Below, piece after piece: positions 10,901 through 19,500 of a stretch of DNA of 33,740 nt. The stretch lies in NCBI GenBank assembly GCA_002633005.1, contig NMRA01000343.1:341640-375379 (forward strand), written 5' to 3'. Source of the DNA: Phoronis australis (lineage: Eukaryota; Phoronida; Phoronidae). The notes beneath the pieces were generated by a model, which had not been told where the DNA came from, did not search any database, and saw only the letters and a program-made list of their open reading frames with translations. Both the position numbers and the translations under genes were made by a program. Every line of letters starts with the position of its first letter. The first letter of the stretch is position 1.

Positions 10901-13208
10901 TTGAAAAGTACTGGTTAAAATTTACGTTATTTTATCAACATATTATTCGATTTAGTGCAATTCAAATTTTTATCAACGTGATCTTAATATTTGAGTGACA
11001 TTGTCAAGTTTCCTCTTGCATTCCAAATTCACGCATACGCGATCTTGAGATTAAGCAATATTCCAAGTTCACGCACAGCATTCCCTGATGGTAATTTTTT
11101 TGTGACCATGGCTGTAGCTCCCGATTCCTTTGCAGGATCTTAGTAAACGTTTGTAAATGTTTTCCTATGAACGTGACAATGAAAGCCAACGACTTTTTGA
11201 ACGGCTCTGACTACCGATATGCACCCTAGTGACATTTGCCTCTGTATCCTTTAGCGGATTTTCATAAAGCTTGACAAATAGTTGTGTATTAGAGAGACGA
11301 CACCTTCCCAATTTCAGACGGTTCGACGTGTTCCGCGCCATCTAATGGCCATTTTCAGGATACTAAAGCACCCCTACAAGTATATCGTTTGTGATGCAGT
11401 CGTAGGCGCAGTTCAAACTTCCGCTTATTACTTGTTATAAACTAATTGAAACATTTTATTCCTAAACATGCAGGTCTGTAATTTACAAAATTTTTAGTGA
11501 AACTTATTCTGTCTTCTTCAGGGTTGAAAACGGAGGGTGCAGAGTCTGCATCATCTGGCCGTTCGAACGCTGATAGCAACTAATCCCAGCATGCATTCCA
11601 GAAATTGAATCAACTCCTGTATACTACCGGAGCCTTCTGCAGACAAACCCTGACGTACATTCGGAAAATAACATTTTTGGGGACCAAAAGACAAATTTAA
11701 ATATATGCTTGGACGTATATTTGGAAGTGACGAGTATACGATCGGGCGTATCAAAAGTGGAAAATTTCCGGGACATTTTCGTCACTCATTAAAATCCGGA
11801 TTTTTTAAATAAAATAAACTTTGCGGAAGAGAAATCTAAAGACATAATGTGAGAAAATGTGCTGAAGGTTGCAGCGCGGAGCCATTAATCAAAATTCGGG
11901 CTCATACTGACATATTATGTCCATTTTGACACATTAATCCATGTTGTACCGTTATGCTCTGTTTTGTTCATTTTGTCCCGATATGTCCATTTTGTCCAAT
12001 TATGTCCATTCGACACATTATGTCCATTTTGACCCATTATGTCCATTTCAGTGTAATTGTTCGAAATGGAATTAGCAGTTGTTGTAGATAAACTTTGCTA
12101 CTTACAAATTATCTTTAAGCGTATTATGAACAAGACATAAAGGTTGAAAAATGGAACTAACAGATAGACAAATTGAGTCAAAATAGACACGATGGGTCAA
12201 ACTGGACATGACCGGTAGAACTGGACGTGATCGGTAAAACTGGACGTAATTGGATAAAAATGGACATAATGTGTCAAAATGGACATAAAGGGTCATAACA
12301 TACAGATTTCAGTTATTGGCTTGTATTGAGACGTTGTTATTGAAGAAGGGGTCCGGAGTGAAGAGTATCTTCTCGCTAAGCCTCTTAGGGAAGATTCCAA
12401 GCTTAATCATGAAGTCGCATTTCCAGAACTCATGTAAATTGCTAGAAAAATTGGCGAATCCATTGCAAATTCAATTTACATATCAAAGCATCAAGTTCTT
12501 GGATTCAACCAAACGGATTTTACCAAAATGTACTCATAAGGAGCCTCTGCGGAAGACTTTTCTTATATAAGCCCAGTGGGCGTATCTTAAGATGGGACTG
12601 CTTCCAAAAATCTCCGGTCTAGCTTATTTCTGAAATGAGCCACTGTTCGAACCAAACTGAATTAACGTTGTTTTTCCTGTCGACAGTTTGGGGCTTCGGA
12701 TTCCTGTTTATGACCTTAGTCAACTTGTCGTCCATCACTGGAGTGGTCATTCTGCCGTTTACAAAGAGACCCTTCTTCAAATGGCTCCTTCAATTCCTAA
12801 TTTCTCTCGCTGTGGGTACCCTCGCCGGCTGCGCTTTGCTTTTCCTTATACCTGACGTACGTATAACTGTTGTCATTTTTTACGTTGAATTGTTAATATT
12901 ATCGAAAATGATCAGGGACTTTTTCATGCAACACCCCCAATTTGAGGACTAAGTCCCTATTTATTTTCCATTAACTCTGGGCTCAGTTTTTAGTAATATT
13001 ATTAGAAAATATCACTAATCAAAGAGGAGCTCATAATAAAGATGAAATGATAGAAAAATATTGCATCTGTGAGTTGAAAAAGACACAAATACGCAAAAAG
13101 ACTTAGGGACCTTAGTTGAGTCCCTGTTTGGGACTGCCATTCAACCAGGCACAGGATCCTGGCCATACCAAGAGCAAATGTCCCAAAGGCATTATCATCA
13201 TCATCATC

Positions 13209-13272
<64 letters not shown>

Positions 13273-16200
13273 TTCATCATCATCACCATCATCATCATTA
13301 TTATTAATATTGTCATTTAGTTCTTGGGAAATGTAACTGTGGAAAAATACGATAACACGTCAATTTCGTGGCGTGGGGGACATGTTGATGGTATGACGCC
13401 ACTAAAATCCATCTCACTACCCCGAACACATGACAATAAAACACCAATGTCACCGTCCACTGCCACTGCCATCACAACGACCACTTTTCTCACCATTTCA
13501 ACCACCATAACAAGAAGCATTATCGCCAACACCACCATTAAAACCACCACGGCAATCACTATCGACCACAATCTCGACCGTGACGATGACGATGACGACG
13601 ACGACCACCACCACCCCAATCATCATCACCACAGACAGCGTCAGCACCACCAACAGCAACATCGTCATCAACACAACCACCACCATCACCAGCAACCCCG
13701 CTATCATCGTCACCACCACCACCAGCACCATCATCACCACCACCACCACCACCACAATCACCACTCCACCACCATCACTACCCCCACCCACCACCACCGA
13801 AAGCACCTTCATTTAAGACCACGCACACATCTATCTCGTGTTTGTACCTGTGTACGTCTACATGTCTGGTGTATAATCACTTTATGAACTTTAAACATGT
13901 CTCGCAGTCGTTTGCTATAACGGAACTCGACGTCAAGCAGGACTATGTATGGAAGTCAGCTGTAGTAATGGCTGGAATTTACGTCTTCTTCAATGTCGAA
14001 AGGCTGCTGAGGATGGGCATTCATCGTGCAAAAAACAAGGTGAAACATTTACGTCATGAGATTTTGTGATACTGTAGTTTCCATGCCAGTCTTTCAGGTG
14101 ACTCACACTTATGTGTAACTGACGTGCTATTTTGGGAAAGCAGAAAAGATACTGTTACACCAGCCTGTATTAAATTGAGATATTAGAATACTGTAGCATA
14201 GTGACACGTTTTTAAAATTACAGCATGTAACAGTCAAATCTGTTCTACATATGTATGTACGTGTTTATCAATGTCTGTAAACGTTTGCGCAATAATTTAT
14301 TACAGAACAAAGATGGCAACGACGAGGATGAAAAGGTAGGCGTGAAAACATTAGTTCTATGAAACTATATAAAAAACAAAGCGTTTTTAATTAGTCTTCT
14401 TTTTCGGTCCATTCAAATGTTTAGTACGCTATAACTTCGCTTTCAGGCGCCGTCGGACGTTAACTCTAGTCTATGAACACATCTCTGTGTTCATTTTGTC
14501 CCGATATGTCCATTTTGTCCAATTATGTCCATTCGACACATTATGTCCATTTTGACCCATTATGTCCACTTCAGTATAATTGTTCGAAATGGAATTAGTA
14601 GTTGTTGTAGATAAACTCTCGCTTGTACATTATAAATACTTTTTATTGAGCAGCTATGAGAAATTGTATACACATCAACAACACCTGTTTGTAAAGTATA
14701 GGTCAAAGTTTTGCTCACGTCTATTTTGAAAAATGATTTCTTGAGTTTTACGCAAGTGTTCCGCATACAGGTGCACATACGTGTCTATTTGTGGGTGCAG
14801 ATCGAGGCTCTGGGCTGCCCCTTTCCGGACGCGACAAAAAGTATCGGCGCTTTTGGGGTTCACGCAGACATTTTCCTTCTAAAATTATGATCCCCTTGTT
14901 GCAACATGAAGTTGAGCCAGTCCCGTAGGATTCTTATCCCAAGAATACCCCTTGCTGATCATATTCTCATTTCTAAATCAGCGCATCCGCCAAACCATTT
15001 TATACCAGACACAAGACTCGTGCAGCGCTCACACGGGAATTTATCCCACAATTCAACATTCCAACCTCACCGACCAATCACTTCAGTGACTGCCACTTTG
15101 CTGTTTGCGAGGATACGCCATCAAAGTCAGCCACAGACATGGGGTCTACTCGTAAAATAATTGCCTTTCTCTCGAGTGATTTTGTGTTGCTTAAGTGATC
15201 TTGCTTTTTCGCGAGTGCCTTGCGTCTATGCAACCCTGGCATAAGAGGGAGACGATGAGTAAATCAAGTACAGTCACCGAGAAGTTTTCGTTTTCGTTTG
15301 TTTTATTTTAGATTGATGGACTCTTAGTGGACAATGCGAAGAATGAGGTAAGAAAAACTTATGAATATTCATGGTTGTATTGATCCATTCATTGGACAGT
15401 ACTGAATGTGATAGTTTTCGAGTCTTGGAACATGCTCACATGTCGCTTTTAAGCCGCCAAAGCGTATATTTCGTATTAAAAGCAGGTCTTCGTGAAGGTA
15501 AAGATATGAGGCGACTGACGAGTGATAAGTAGTCAAAATCGTGAAACGATCAATGCTTAAAATGTCTATAGGTTTCTGTTACTTACTGTCTTCTTATTAC
15601 TTTCAACTCTAAATATGAGCGTATGTGAATGAAACAAGTTAAATTTGGAGATATACGCATAACCTCAGAAACCACTGAAATAAACAAACGAAATAGATGA
15701 TTAATGTTTCTGAAACGTGTACTTACGGTGTTATGGGCATGGCTTTGTCAGTGGCCTGTGCATGTTTAAGGCAACTTAAACGAGACTGTATGGTTCGCCT
15801 GCAGCCTTTTCACTGTTATACATATCTGAGATCATTTGGAGTTCCGTAACTGTTTTGAAGGAGGAGGAAGAGGAACCGGTTGAAAATGGTATCTCAAAGA
15901 AAGACTCCATTACCAAGAAGAAACGAGAGATCAAGCCAGTAGCCTGGATGATCATCACAGGCGATACCCTCCACCGATGTGTTGATGGGATGTCGGTCGG
16001 CGCCGCCTTCTCTCTCAGTTTCTTCGCCGGTGTCAGCCTGGCCGTTGCCATTATGCTGGAAGAGTTCCCACACGGTCTAGGTAAGATGACAATCTGATGG
16101 TGGACGTCTCCACCAAAACCTATCTCGACCTTGGTTGTCCTTATCCCGGAACGTTTCATCGCCATTCTGGAATGAATTGTTTGAAGTGTACTAAAACAGC

Positions 16201-18934
16201 CGACTGGTAAACGTACTCGAATAACTTTCTTTGAACTCGTGAACGTTCTTTAGTCCGGTGAAAGCAGTGTCGAATTACCCGTTAAGTTTATATAAAAAAT
16301 ACAGCCTGTCCCTCACACATTAGGGCCACGCTTCGTAGACATGAAAGCTGTCTTGACCCGGGGGAGAGAAAGTTTGGCAAAGGGGGGGGGGGGGGGTAGG
16401 GGATCTGAACGTTGGGGCGTCCGGGTGAATTATGACCCACAGGGCTCCGTCGAAAGTTGTGTCGACAGGGAGCTTGAAAAATACAACGACCCGAATTAGG
16501 AGGGGCACGGCAGTAAGGAATTGTGTCGAGATCCGGGAGTGAAACATTGTGACGCCTAGGGGCAGCCCAATTTATAAGGGCACCAAACTTTTATAGCTTA
16601 GAGACAGTGGAAGAAAACAAATAGTGTCCCGCCACCTTACAACCACCCTTAAAATGCTGAAAGCACCTTTGTTTGCGGTAATAACATCAGCAATTTCTTA
16701 GAACATGAAAACAAATTGTAATGAATAAATGAAATGAGTACAATTGTACAACTGTAAGCGATTAAATCAAAAATTTGTTTTGATAATACTTGCACAGCGA
16801 CAACAGCCCTGATACAATTTCTGCCTTTAAATCTTGCTGTATCCATTTGCCAGCTGTCAATATTTCTTCTTCAATCTCATGAGAAATATTTGAAAAATTA
16901 GGTAACAATGTGAAGTGAGAACTTTAACATTTTTTTTTCTCATAAATTTATTATTCAAGGTGACCTTGCCATGTTACTGAAGGCGGGAATGTCCCGGAAG
17001 GAGGCGGTTCTTTACAACTTGTTGGCGGCGCTGGGCGGGTTCATCGGCCTGGCTCTGGGGGTCACCATTGGCGAGGATATCAACGCTTCTCGTTGGGTGT
17101 TTGCAGTGGCCGCAGGGATGTTTTTGTATGTGGGGTTAGTCGATATGGTGAGTTGCCTGCAAGCAATTGAAAATATACGCGCAACCGCATTTTAAGTGCA
17201 TTGTGACATGTGTTTACCAGTATTTTTGCAAGGAATTATGGTAATGGTATAGGCCTACGTTCACACGAACCATCTTCAGGTTGGCTTCAGGAAAATATTT
17301 GTGGTAGAAGAAGAGGAAAGAAAATAAATTTAAGAATTTATCCAATGATTTACATTTGTTCAAATCTAAACAGGCTCTGATATATAGTGCAGGGCTTCAG
17401 TGGCAGGTCAGTACAGTACGTATTTTCAGTAGGTCTAGGGTGCACGACTTAGCGGGGAAATCTTAAGACACAAAACTCAGTGCTCATAGATTATGACCAT
17501 TTCTTCCCAGTTGAATTGAAAAGTTCTCGGAGTAGCATGGGCGGCGCAGACGCCCCTTGTGTGTAACTAATACCACATTTTTTATGCATCGAGAATATAC
17601 AGAGTTGCGGTCCATGCACTACAGTCTATGTTAAACTGAGTAGAAAATGAAGTAGGCTGTATTTAATCCGCTAGGAAAGAAAAAAAATTCAACTGGCCTT
17701 GTTCGATGTGAAGAATTTGTATTTCAAAAACTTTGCTGTGTTCACTGAAAGTTCCTTTTTAATACCGCTTTAAGCAGAGGTTCACCAAGCACAGAGAGAT
17801 TCAATTTTCTTGCAATTCTGTGCCCGGACTTTCACTACCCTGTCTGACTCCAACCTCGTTTTCAAAACTTCGAAATCTGTTAGAACATCGTGACGAATAT
17901 CCAACTTTGACCAAAAACATTCCTTGATGCCATACGGTTATTCAGATCGTACCACTGCAATGGGGATGTACCACGAGGCTAATGAACCAGTGAAGCTTAG
18001 GCTTATGAGGCCCCCAGGAACGGTTCCCTTGGCTAAAGTGGCGTTGACCGACAGCTGAGGGTCGGGAGACCGGCAAGGATGGTGACCGGTGGGGTGACAG
18101 GGGGCCCTAGACTGGAGGAATTGACAGTACGTTGTTGTTCCTTAGAGTTGCAAGTGATAAGACTGATATTCAGACCCGAGGTCCACCCACACGACAATTA
18201 TCTTTCGATCTTATAAGTTTCCCATTTTCAAGATTGGCTTAGAACTCTCTTTAAAGTAGGCTACCTAGCTTGCCAAAGAGACAGGAACACGACGGTCTCA
18301 TACCCAAGATAAAACTGCAAATAAAGCATCTACATTTTCAGCCTGACAGGTGTGATTGGACAAATATTATTACAGCACCCGGCCCGTTCACTCGTCCGTG
18401 GTATGGCGTCGTATACCCTGGCGTGAGCTGACGTGTAAAAATGGCCAGTTTTCGATTTTGGGAAGTCACGGTGAACGAAGGACTGCTCGACGAAAAAGTT
18501 TAATAACGGGTCGGTAGTATTTGTTCGAGTTGGAAGGAATTAAAGACATCGACGGCCTCCTAGAGTGCCCCTCTATGCGCAAAATGTAGGCCTACTGATA
18601 ACAACGTGACTTCGATATTTTAATCAGTGTGAGGCATAATTCGCCGAAAAGCCTCCGGCGTATGAAGCTCCTGAGCCAGCTAGAGACGGCCGGTGGTCAC
18701 TGCCTAGCTCCCCTTGTTTGTGCTAACCCCACATGTCACACATTGCACCTAATAACCTAGTATATCTTCTTTTCTTGTTTTCAGCTTAATGATGTGAATC
18801 AGGCCGTTGAAGAAGATGAAGAGTTCCATAACTCCAAATGTCGTGTGTTATTTCTACAGAATGCTGGAATACTCATTGGCGCAGTCGCCATGTTGTTGCT
18901 GGCGGCGTACAGCGGTAACATTACTTTCACGTAG
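4694..18934 (+). CDS. ZIP (SLC39A) LIV-1-subfamily divalent metal transporter, ZIP8/ZIP14-type, 9 coding exons
   Basis: Joining 4694-4921, 6662-6818, 12687-12856, 13908-14039, 14306-14335, 15312-15347, 15861-16080, 16960-17147 and 18785-18934 keeps one frame of 437 codons, giving 436 aa (human ZIP8 has 460). Order: signal peptide (about 1-22), short Cys- and N-glycosylation-rich ectodomain (23-128), TM1-TM3 (about 130-225), short acidic cytosolic loop (230-276), TM4 with H289-R-C-V-D293, TM5 with E318-E-F-P-H322-x-x-G-D326, then TM6-TM8. The EEFPH motif, with Glu where most LIV-1 members have His, is the ZIP8/ZIP14 signature, so import of Zn, Fe, Mn or Cd at a membrane is expected by family knowledge. 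Odd points: Arg replaces the Asn of HNxxD, Gly follows EEFPH where Glu is usual, and ND replaces PE after VDML. All introns are GT-AG. The 5' edge of exon 7 is the least certain junction. Confidence 0.9.
6015..6433. mobile_element. MITE-like element with imperfect terminal inverted repeats, in ZIP intron 1
   Basis: The left end reads TTAAGTGCCGTTTACAC and the right end, on the other strand, AAAGTCCCGTTTAGCC, each followed by a version of CAAAAGTTGA or its inverse. GTGTAAACGG and CGTTTACAC recur inside at about 6080 and 6351, the latter as a second closely matching inverted copy of the left end. No coding capacity and no clean target duplication seen; the superfamily is not assigned. Confidence 0.55.
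6662..6818 (+). CDS. ZIP gene coding exon 2: rest of ectodomain
   Basis: Follows the acceptor TTTACTTCCAG, encodes residues 77-128 (CISRKAPRVLFRMAHNLSK and on) and ends phase 1 at GCAG|GTAAG. Cys 77 and 118 and an NLS glycosylation site fit the ectodomain. Its phase joins exactly to the TT at the start of exon 3, giving A-V-W-G-F-G, as in ZIP14 (EVWGYGF). Confidence 0.75.
7829..7985 (+). repeat. Diverged direct repeat, copy 1
   Basis: Shares the order GTTC.ACACTTGGACTAGACAAA, CAA/GATCGTTTC, GGCGTAAA, GACTAGACT and AATAGTTAAATAGTA with copy 2 at 8346-8502, 517 bases downstream. An ancient repeat of unknown family. Confidence 0.6.
8346..8502 (+). repeat. Diverged direct repeat, copy 2
   Basis: Second copy of the repeat at 7829-7985. 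It shares CACTTGGACTAGACAAA at the start and ATAGTTAAATAGTA near the end, with several small differences between. Together they suggest two insertions of the same element or an old tandem duplication. Confidence 0.6.
9007..9248. mobile_element. hAT-like nonautonomous element, 242 bp
   Basis: The left end reads CAGTGCAGGGCGTATTTAGG and the right end, on the other strand, CAGCCCAGGGACGGATCCAGG, imperfect inverted repeats followed inside by G-runs and C-runs (GGGGGGCCCAGGGGGGCC). This matches the widespread CAG...GGCGGATCCAGG type of hAT ends. Flanks AGGAGGCT and GGTGGGCT agree at five of eight positions, so any target duplication has decayed. Confidence 0.62.
9975..11420 (-). repeat. Decayed array of related units of a few hundred bases
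   Basis: Short conserved landmarks recur: GAGACGATGACGC (10103), GAGACAACCATGCC (10518), GAGACGACACC (11293); TGATGAAAAGAT (10256) and TGATGAGAAGATCG (10641). On the minus strand the unit at about 10230 reads DPLSSLADREADV, that at about 10610 DPLTSLTAKEVD, and that at about 11270 NPLKDTEANV. Spacings are irregular (about 390, 240, 305, 115) and stops interrupt all but the first. Possibly old coding or transposon-derived repeats. Confidence 0.4.
11912..12300. mobile_element. Fold-back element with minisatellite arms
   Basis: The left arm (about 11912-12050) repeats variants of TATGTCCATTTTGACC; the right arm (about 12165-12300) repeats the complement, such as ATGGACATAATGTGTCAAAA. TTATGTCCATTTTGACACAT is shared exactly between left and inverted right arm. 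Between them lies a unique core of about 110 bases. This long inverted repeat built of short tandem units is typical of fold-back elements. No protein is encoded. Confidence 0.62.
12687..12856 (+). CDS. ZIP gene coding exon 3: TM1 and most of TM2
   Basis: Acceptor CCTGTCGACAG, donor GAC|GTACGT. Encodes residues 129-185, WGFGFLFMTLVNLSSITGVV then KRPFFKWLLQFLISLAVGTL and ALLFLIPD. This is the canonical LIV-1 TM1-TM2 block; the family's usual GDALxHLxP region is changed to GCALLFLIPD, so the His of HLxP is missing. Confidence 0.92.
13193..13306 (+). repeat. (ATC)n/(CAT)n microsatellite in ZIP intron 3
   Basis: A near-perfect trinucleotide run of over 30 units with a few interruptions (CAATCATC, ATCTTCATC, CACCATC). 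Open frames across it in either direction are poly-His, poly-Met or poly-Ile artefacts. Confidence 0.95.
13440..13802 (+). repeat. CAC/CAT-rich degenerate simple-sequence tract
   Basis: A strongly strand-asymmetric stretch rich in CAC, CAT and ACC triplets, densest at 13600-13800, with a GATGAC run near 13580. It appears to be a decayed extension of the neighbouring CAT microsatellite and lies wholly in ZIP intron 3. Long frames here are compositional artefacts. Confidence 0.85.
13908..14039 (+). CDS. ZIP gene coding exon 4: TM3
   Basis: Acceptor ATGTCTCGCAG, donor AAG|GTGAAA; encodes residues 186-229 in phase 0. The segment AVVMAGIYVFFNVERLLRM matches the family's TM3, where an ER(L/M)L motif follows the helix (ZIP14: GGFYLLFFFERMLKM). 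Confidence 0.9.
14306..14335 (+). CDS. ZIP gene coding exon 5: 30-nt microexon of the TM3-TM4 loop
   Basis: Bounded by ATTTATTACAG and AAG|GTAGGC. Encodes ten residues, NKDGNDEDEK, phase 0 on both sides. It was called from the splice sites, the open phase and the acidic composition matching the neighbouring loop exons. As a 30-nt in-frame exon it could be skipped without changing frame. Confidence 0.6.
14489..14617 (+). repeat. 129-bp copy of the fold-back element's left arm and core
   Basis: Matches 11966-12094 over 129 bases with about three differences and no gaps, then diverges abruptly after GTTGTAGATAAACT. It is a truncated copy in ZIP intron 5, some 2.5 kb from the full element in intron 2. 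High identity implies a fairly recent event. Confidence 0.85.
15312..15347 (+). CDS. ZIP gene coding exon 6: 36-nt microexon of the TM3-TM4 loop
   Basis: Bounded by a strong acceptor (TTTGTTTTATTTTAG) and GAG|GTAAGA. Encodes twelve residues, IDGLLVDNAKNE, phase 0 on both sides. Like exon 5 it is frame-neutral and could be alternatively spliced. Confidence 0.6.
15861..16080 (+). CDS. ZIP gene coding exon 7: loop end, TM4 and TM5 metal-transport core
   Basis: Encodes residues 252-324 plus the first base of Gly325, ending CTAG|GTAAG. Contains EEEEEP, a lysine-rich stretch, WMIITGDTLHRCVDGMSVGA (TM4) and VAIMLEEFPHGLG (TM5). The 5' edge is uncertain: AAG|GAGGAG at 15861 keeps the acidic loop continuous in phase 0, but CTGAG|ATC at 15831 also keeps phase and would add ten residues. 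Confidence 0.88.
16381..16400 (+). repeat. Poly-G tract in ZIP intron 7
   Basis: Fifteen consecutive G from 16382, followed by TAGGGG. It could form quadruplex structures and is prone to length variation and sequencing error. Confidence 0.8.
16960..17147 (+). CDS. ZIP gene coding exon 8: TM5 end, TM6 and start of TM7
   Basis: Acceptor TTATTCAAG, donor ATG|GTGAGT; residues 325-387. Reads GDLAMLLKAGMSRKEAVLYN, then a glycine-rich TM and FAVAAGMFLYVGLVDM, all diagnostic of LIV-1 ZIPs (family consensus AGMFLYxxLxDM). Confidence 0.93.
18785..18934 (+). CDS. ZIP gene coding exon 9: last TM and C-terminus
   Basis: Acceptor TTTTCTTGTTTTCAG. Encodes residues 388-436 and stop TAG at 18932-18934. LQNAGILIGAVAMLLLAAYS followed by a short tail matches the ZIP C-terminal helix (ZIP14: [21 protein letters not shown]). 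It opens LNDV where most ZIPs have LPEM after VDM. Confidence 0.9.
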   Translation, partial: LNDVNQAVEEDEEFHNSKCRVLFLQNAGILIGAVAMLLLAAYSGNITFT

Positions 18935-19494
18935 ACGTTTGGTCTATCCCGCAATAATGGCAAGGAACTTTGAATCTACAGCTCTTGTATTAAATTCCTC
19001 CATTAAAACCACCAGTCTACGACACGTAGGTTGATATGTGCCTTTGAGCCAGGGCTGAACATTGAAATATCGATGTGAGGACATAGGCGCTTGCGGGTGA
19101 CGTGCAAGAAACAAACGTCTCAGTTCACACATCCAGGCGTGGGAATCGTGACACCTTTAAATGAAATATGGGGACAAAACGAAGGCTAAGAAAGGTTGTT
19201 ATTTACGGTCGTCAGGAAGAAAGCTTCAACAATTTTGCACGCTGTGAACTTTGTGCTCCCTTGAGCCATTGTCTCAAAAACAATTAGGGTGCGTTTATTA
19301 GGCTTTCATTAGGCTGCAAGACAATAGGCAGCATATACCGCGATAGGCTTATAAGATCTTACTTTTTTCGCAAGAAATTACACATCACCCTCCAATTCCG
19401 GATAAACTGTATTCTCTCACTTTTACTTTACGACTGATTTTTAATCCCCGTGGTAGATAACCATTTGACTTAAGCAATGATACCAGAATTGAGT

Positions 19495-19500
19495 AATAAA
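19495..19500 (+). terminator. Candidate poly(A) signal of the ZIP gene
   Basis: AATAAA in GAGTAATAAAGG, 561 bases after the ZIP stop codon, the first canonical hexamer on this strand. A second AATAAA lies near 20466. Confidence 0.5.

Larger units (their letters stand above)
6819..12686 (+). other. ZIP intron 2 (5.9 kb), repeat-rich
   Basis: The longest intron in the window. It contains a diverged direct repeat pair (7829-7985 and 8346-8502), a hAT-like element (9007-9248), a decayed array of related units (9975-11420), a possible cryptic exon at 11522-11581 and a fold-back element (11912-12300). No host gene could be recognised within it. Confidence 0.7.

Noticed and set aside
13116-13887. 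Long poly-His, poly-Met and Thr/His-rich open frames on both strands
   Set aside because: They are products of the CAT/CAC simple repeats within ZIP intron 3; frames in several phases and both strands are open for compositional reasons only. They are not the His-rich loop of the transporter.
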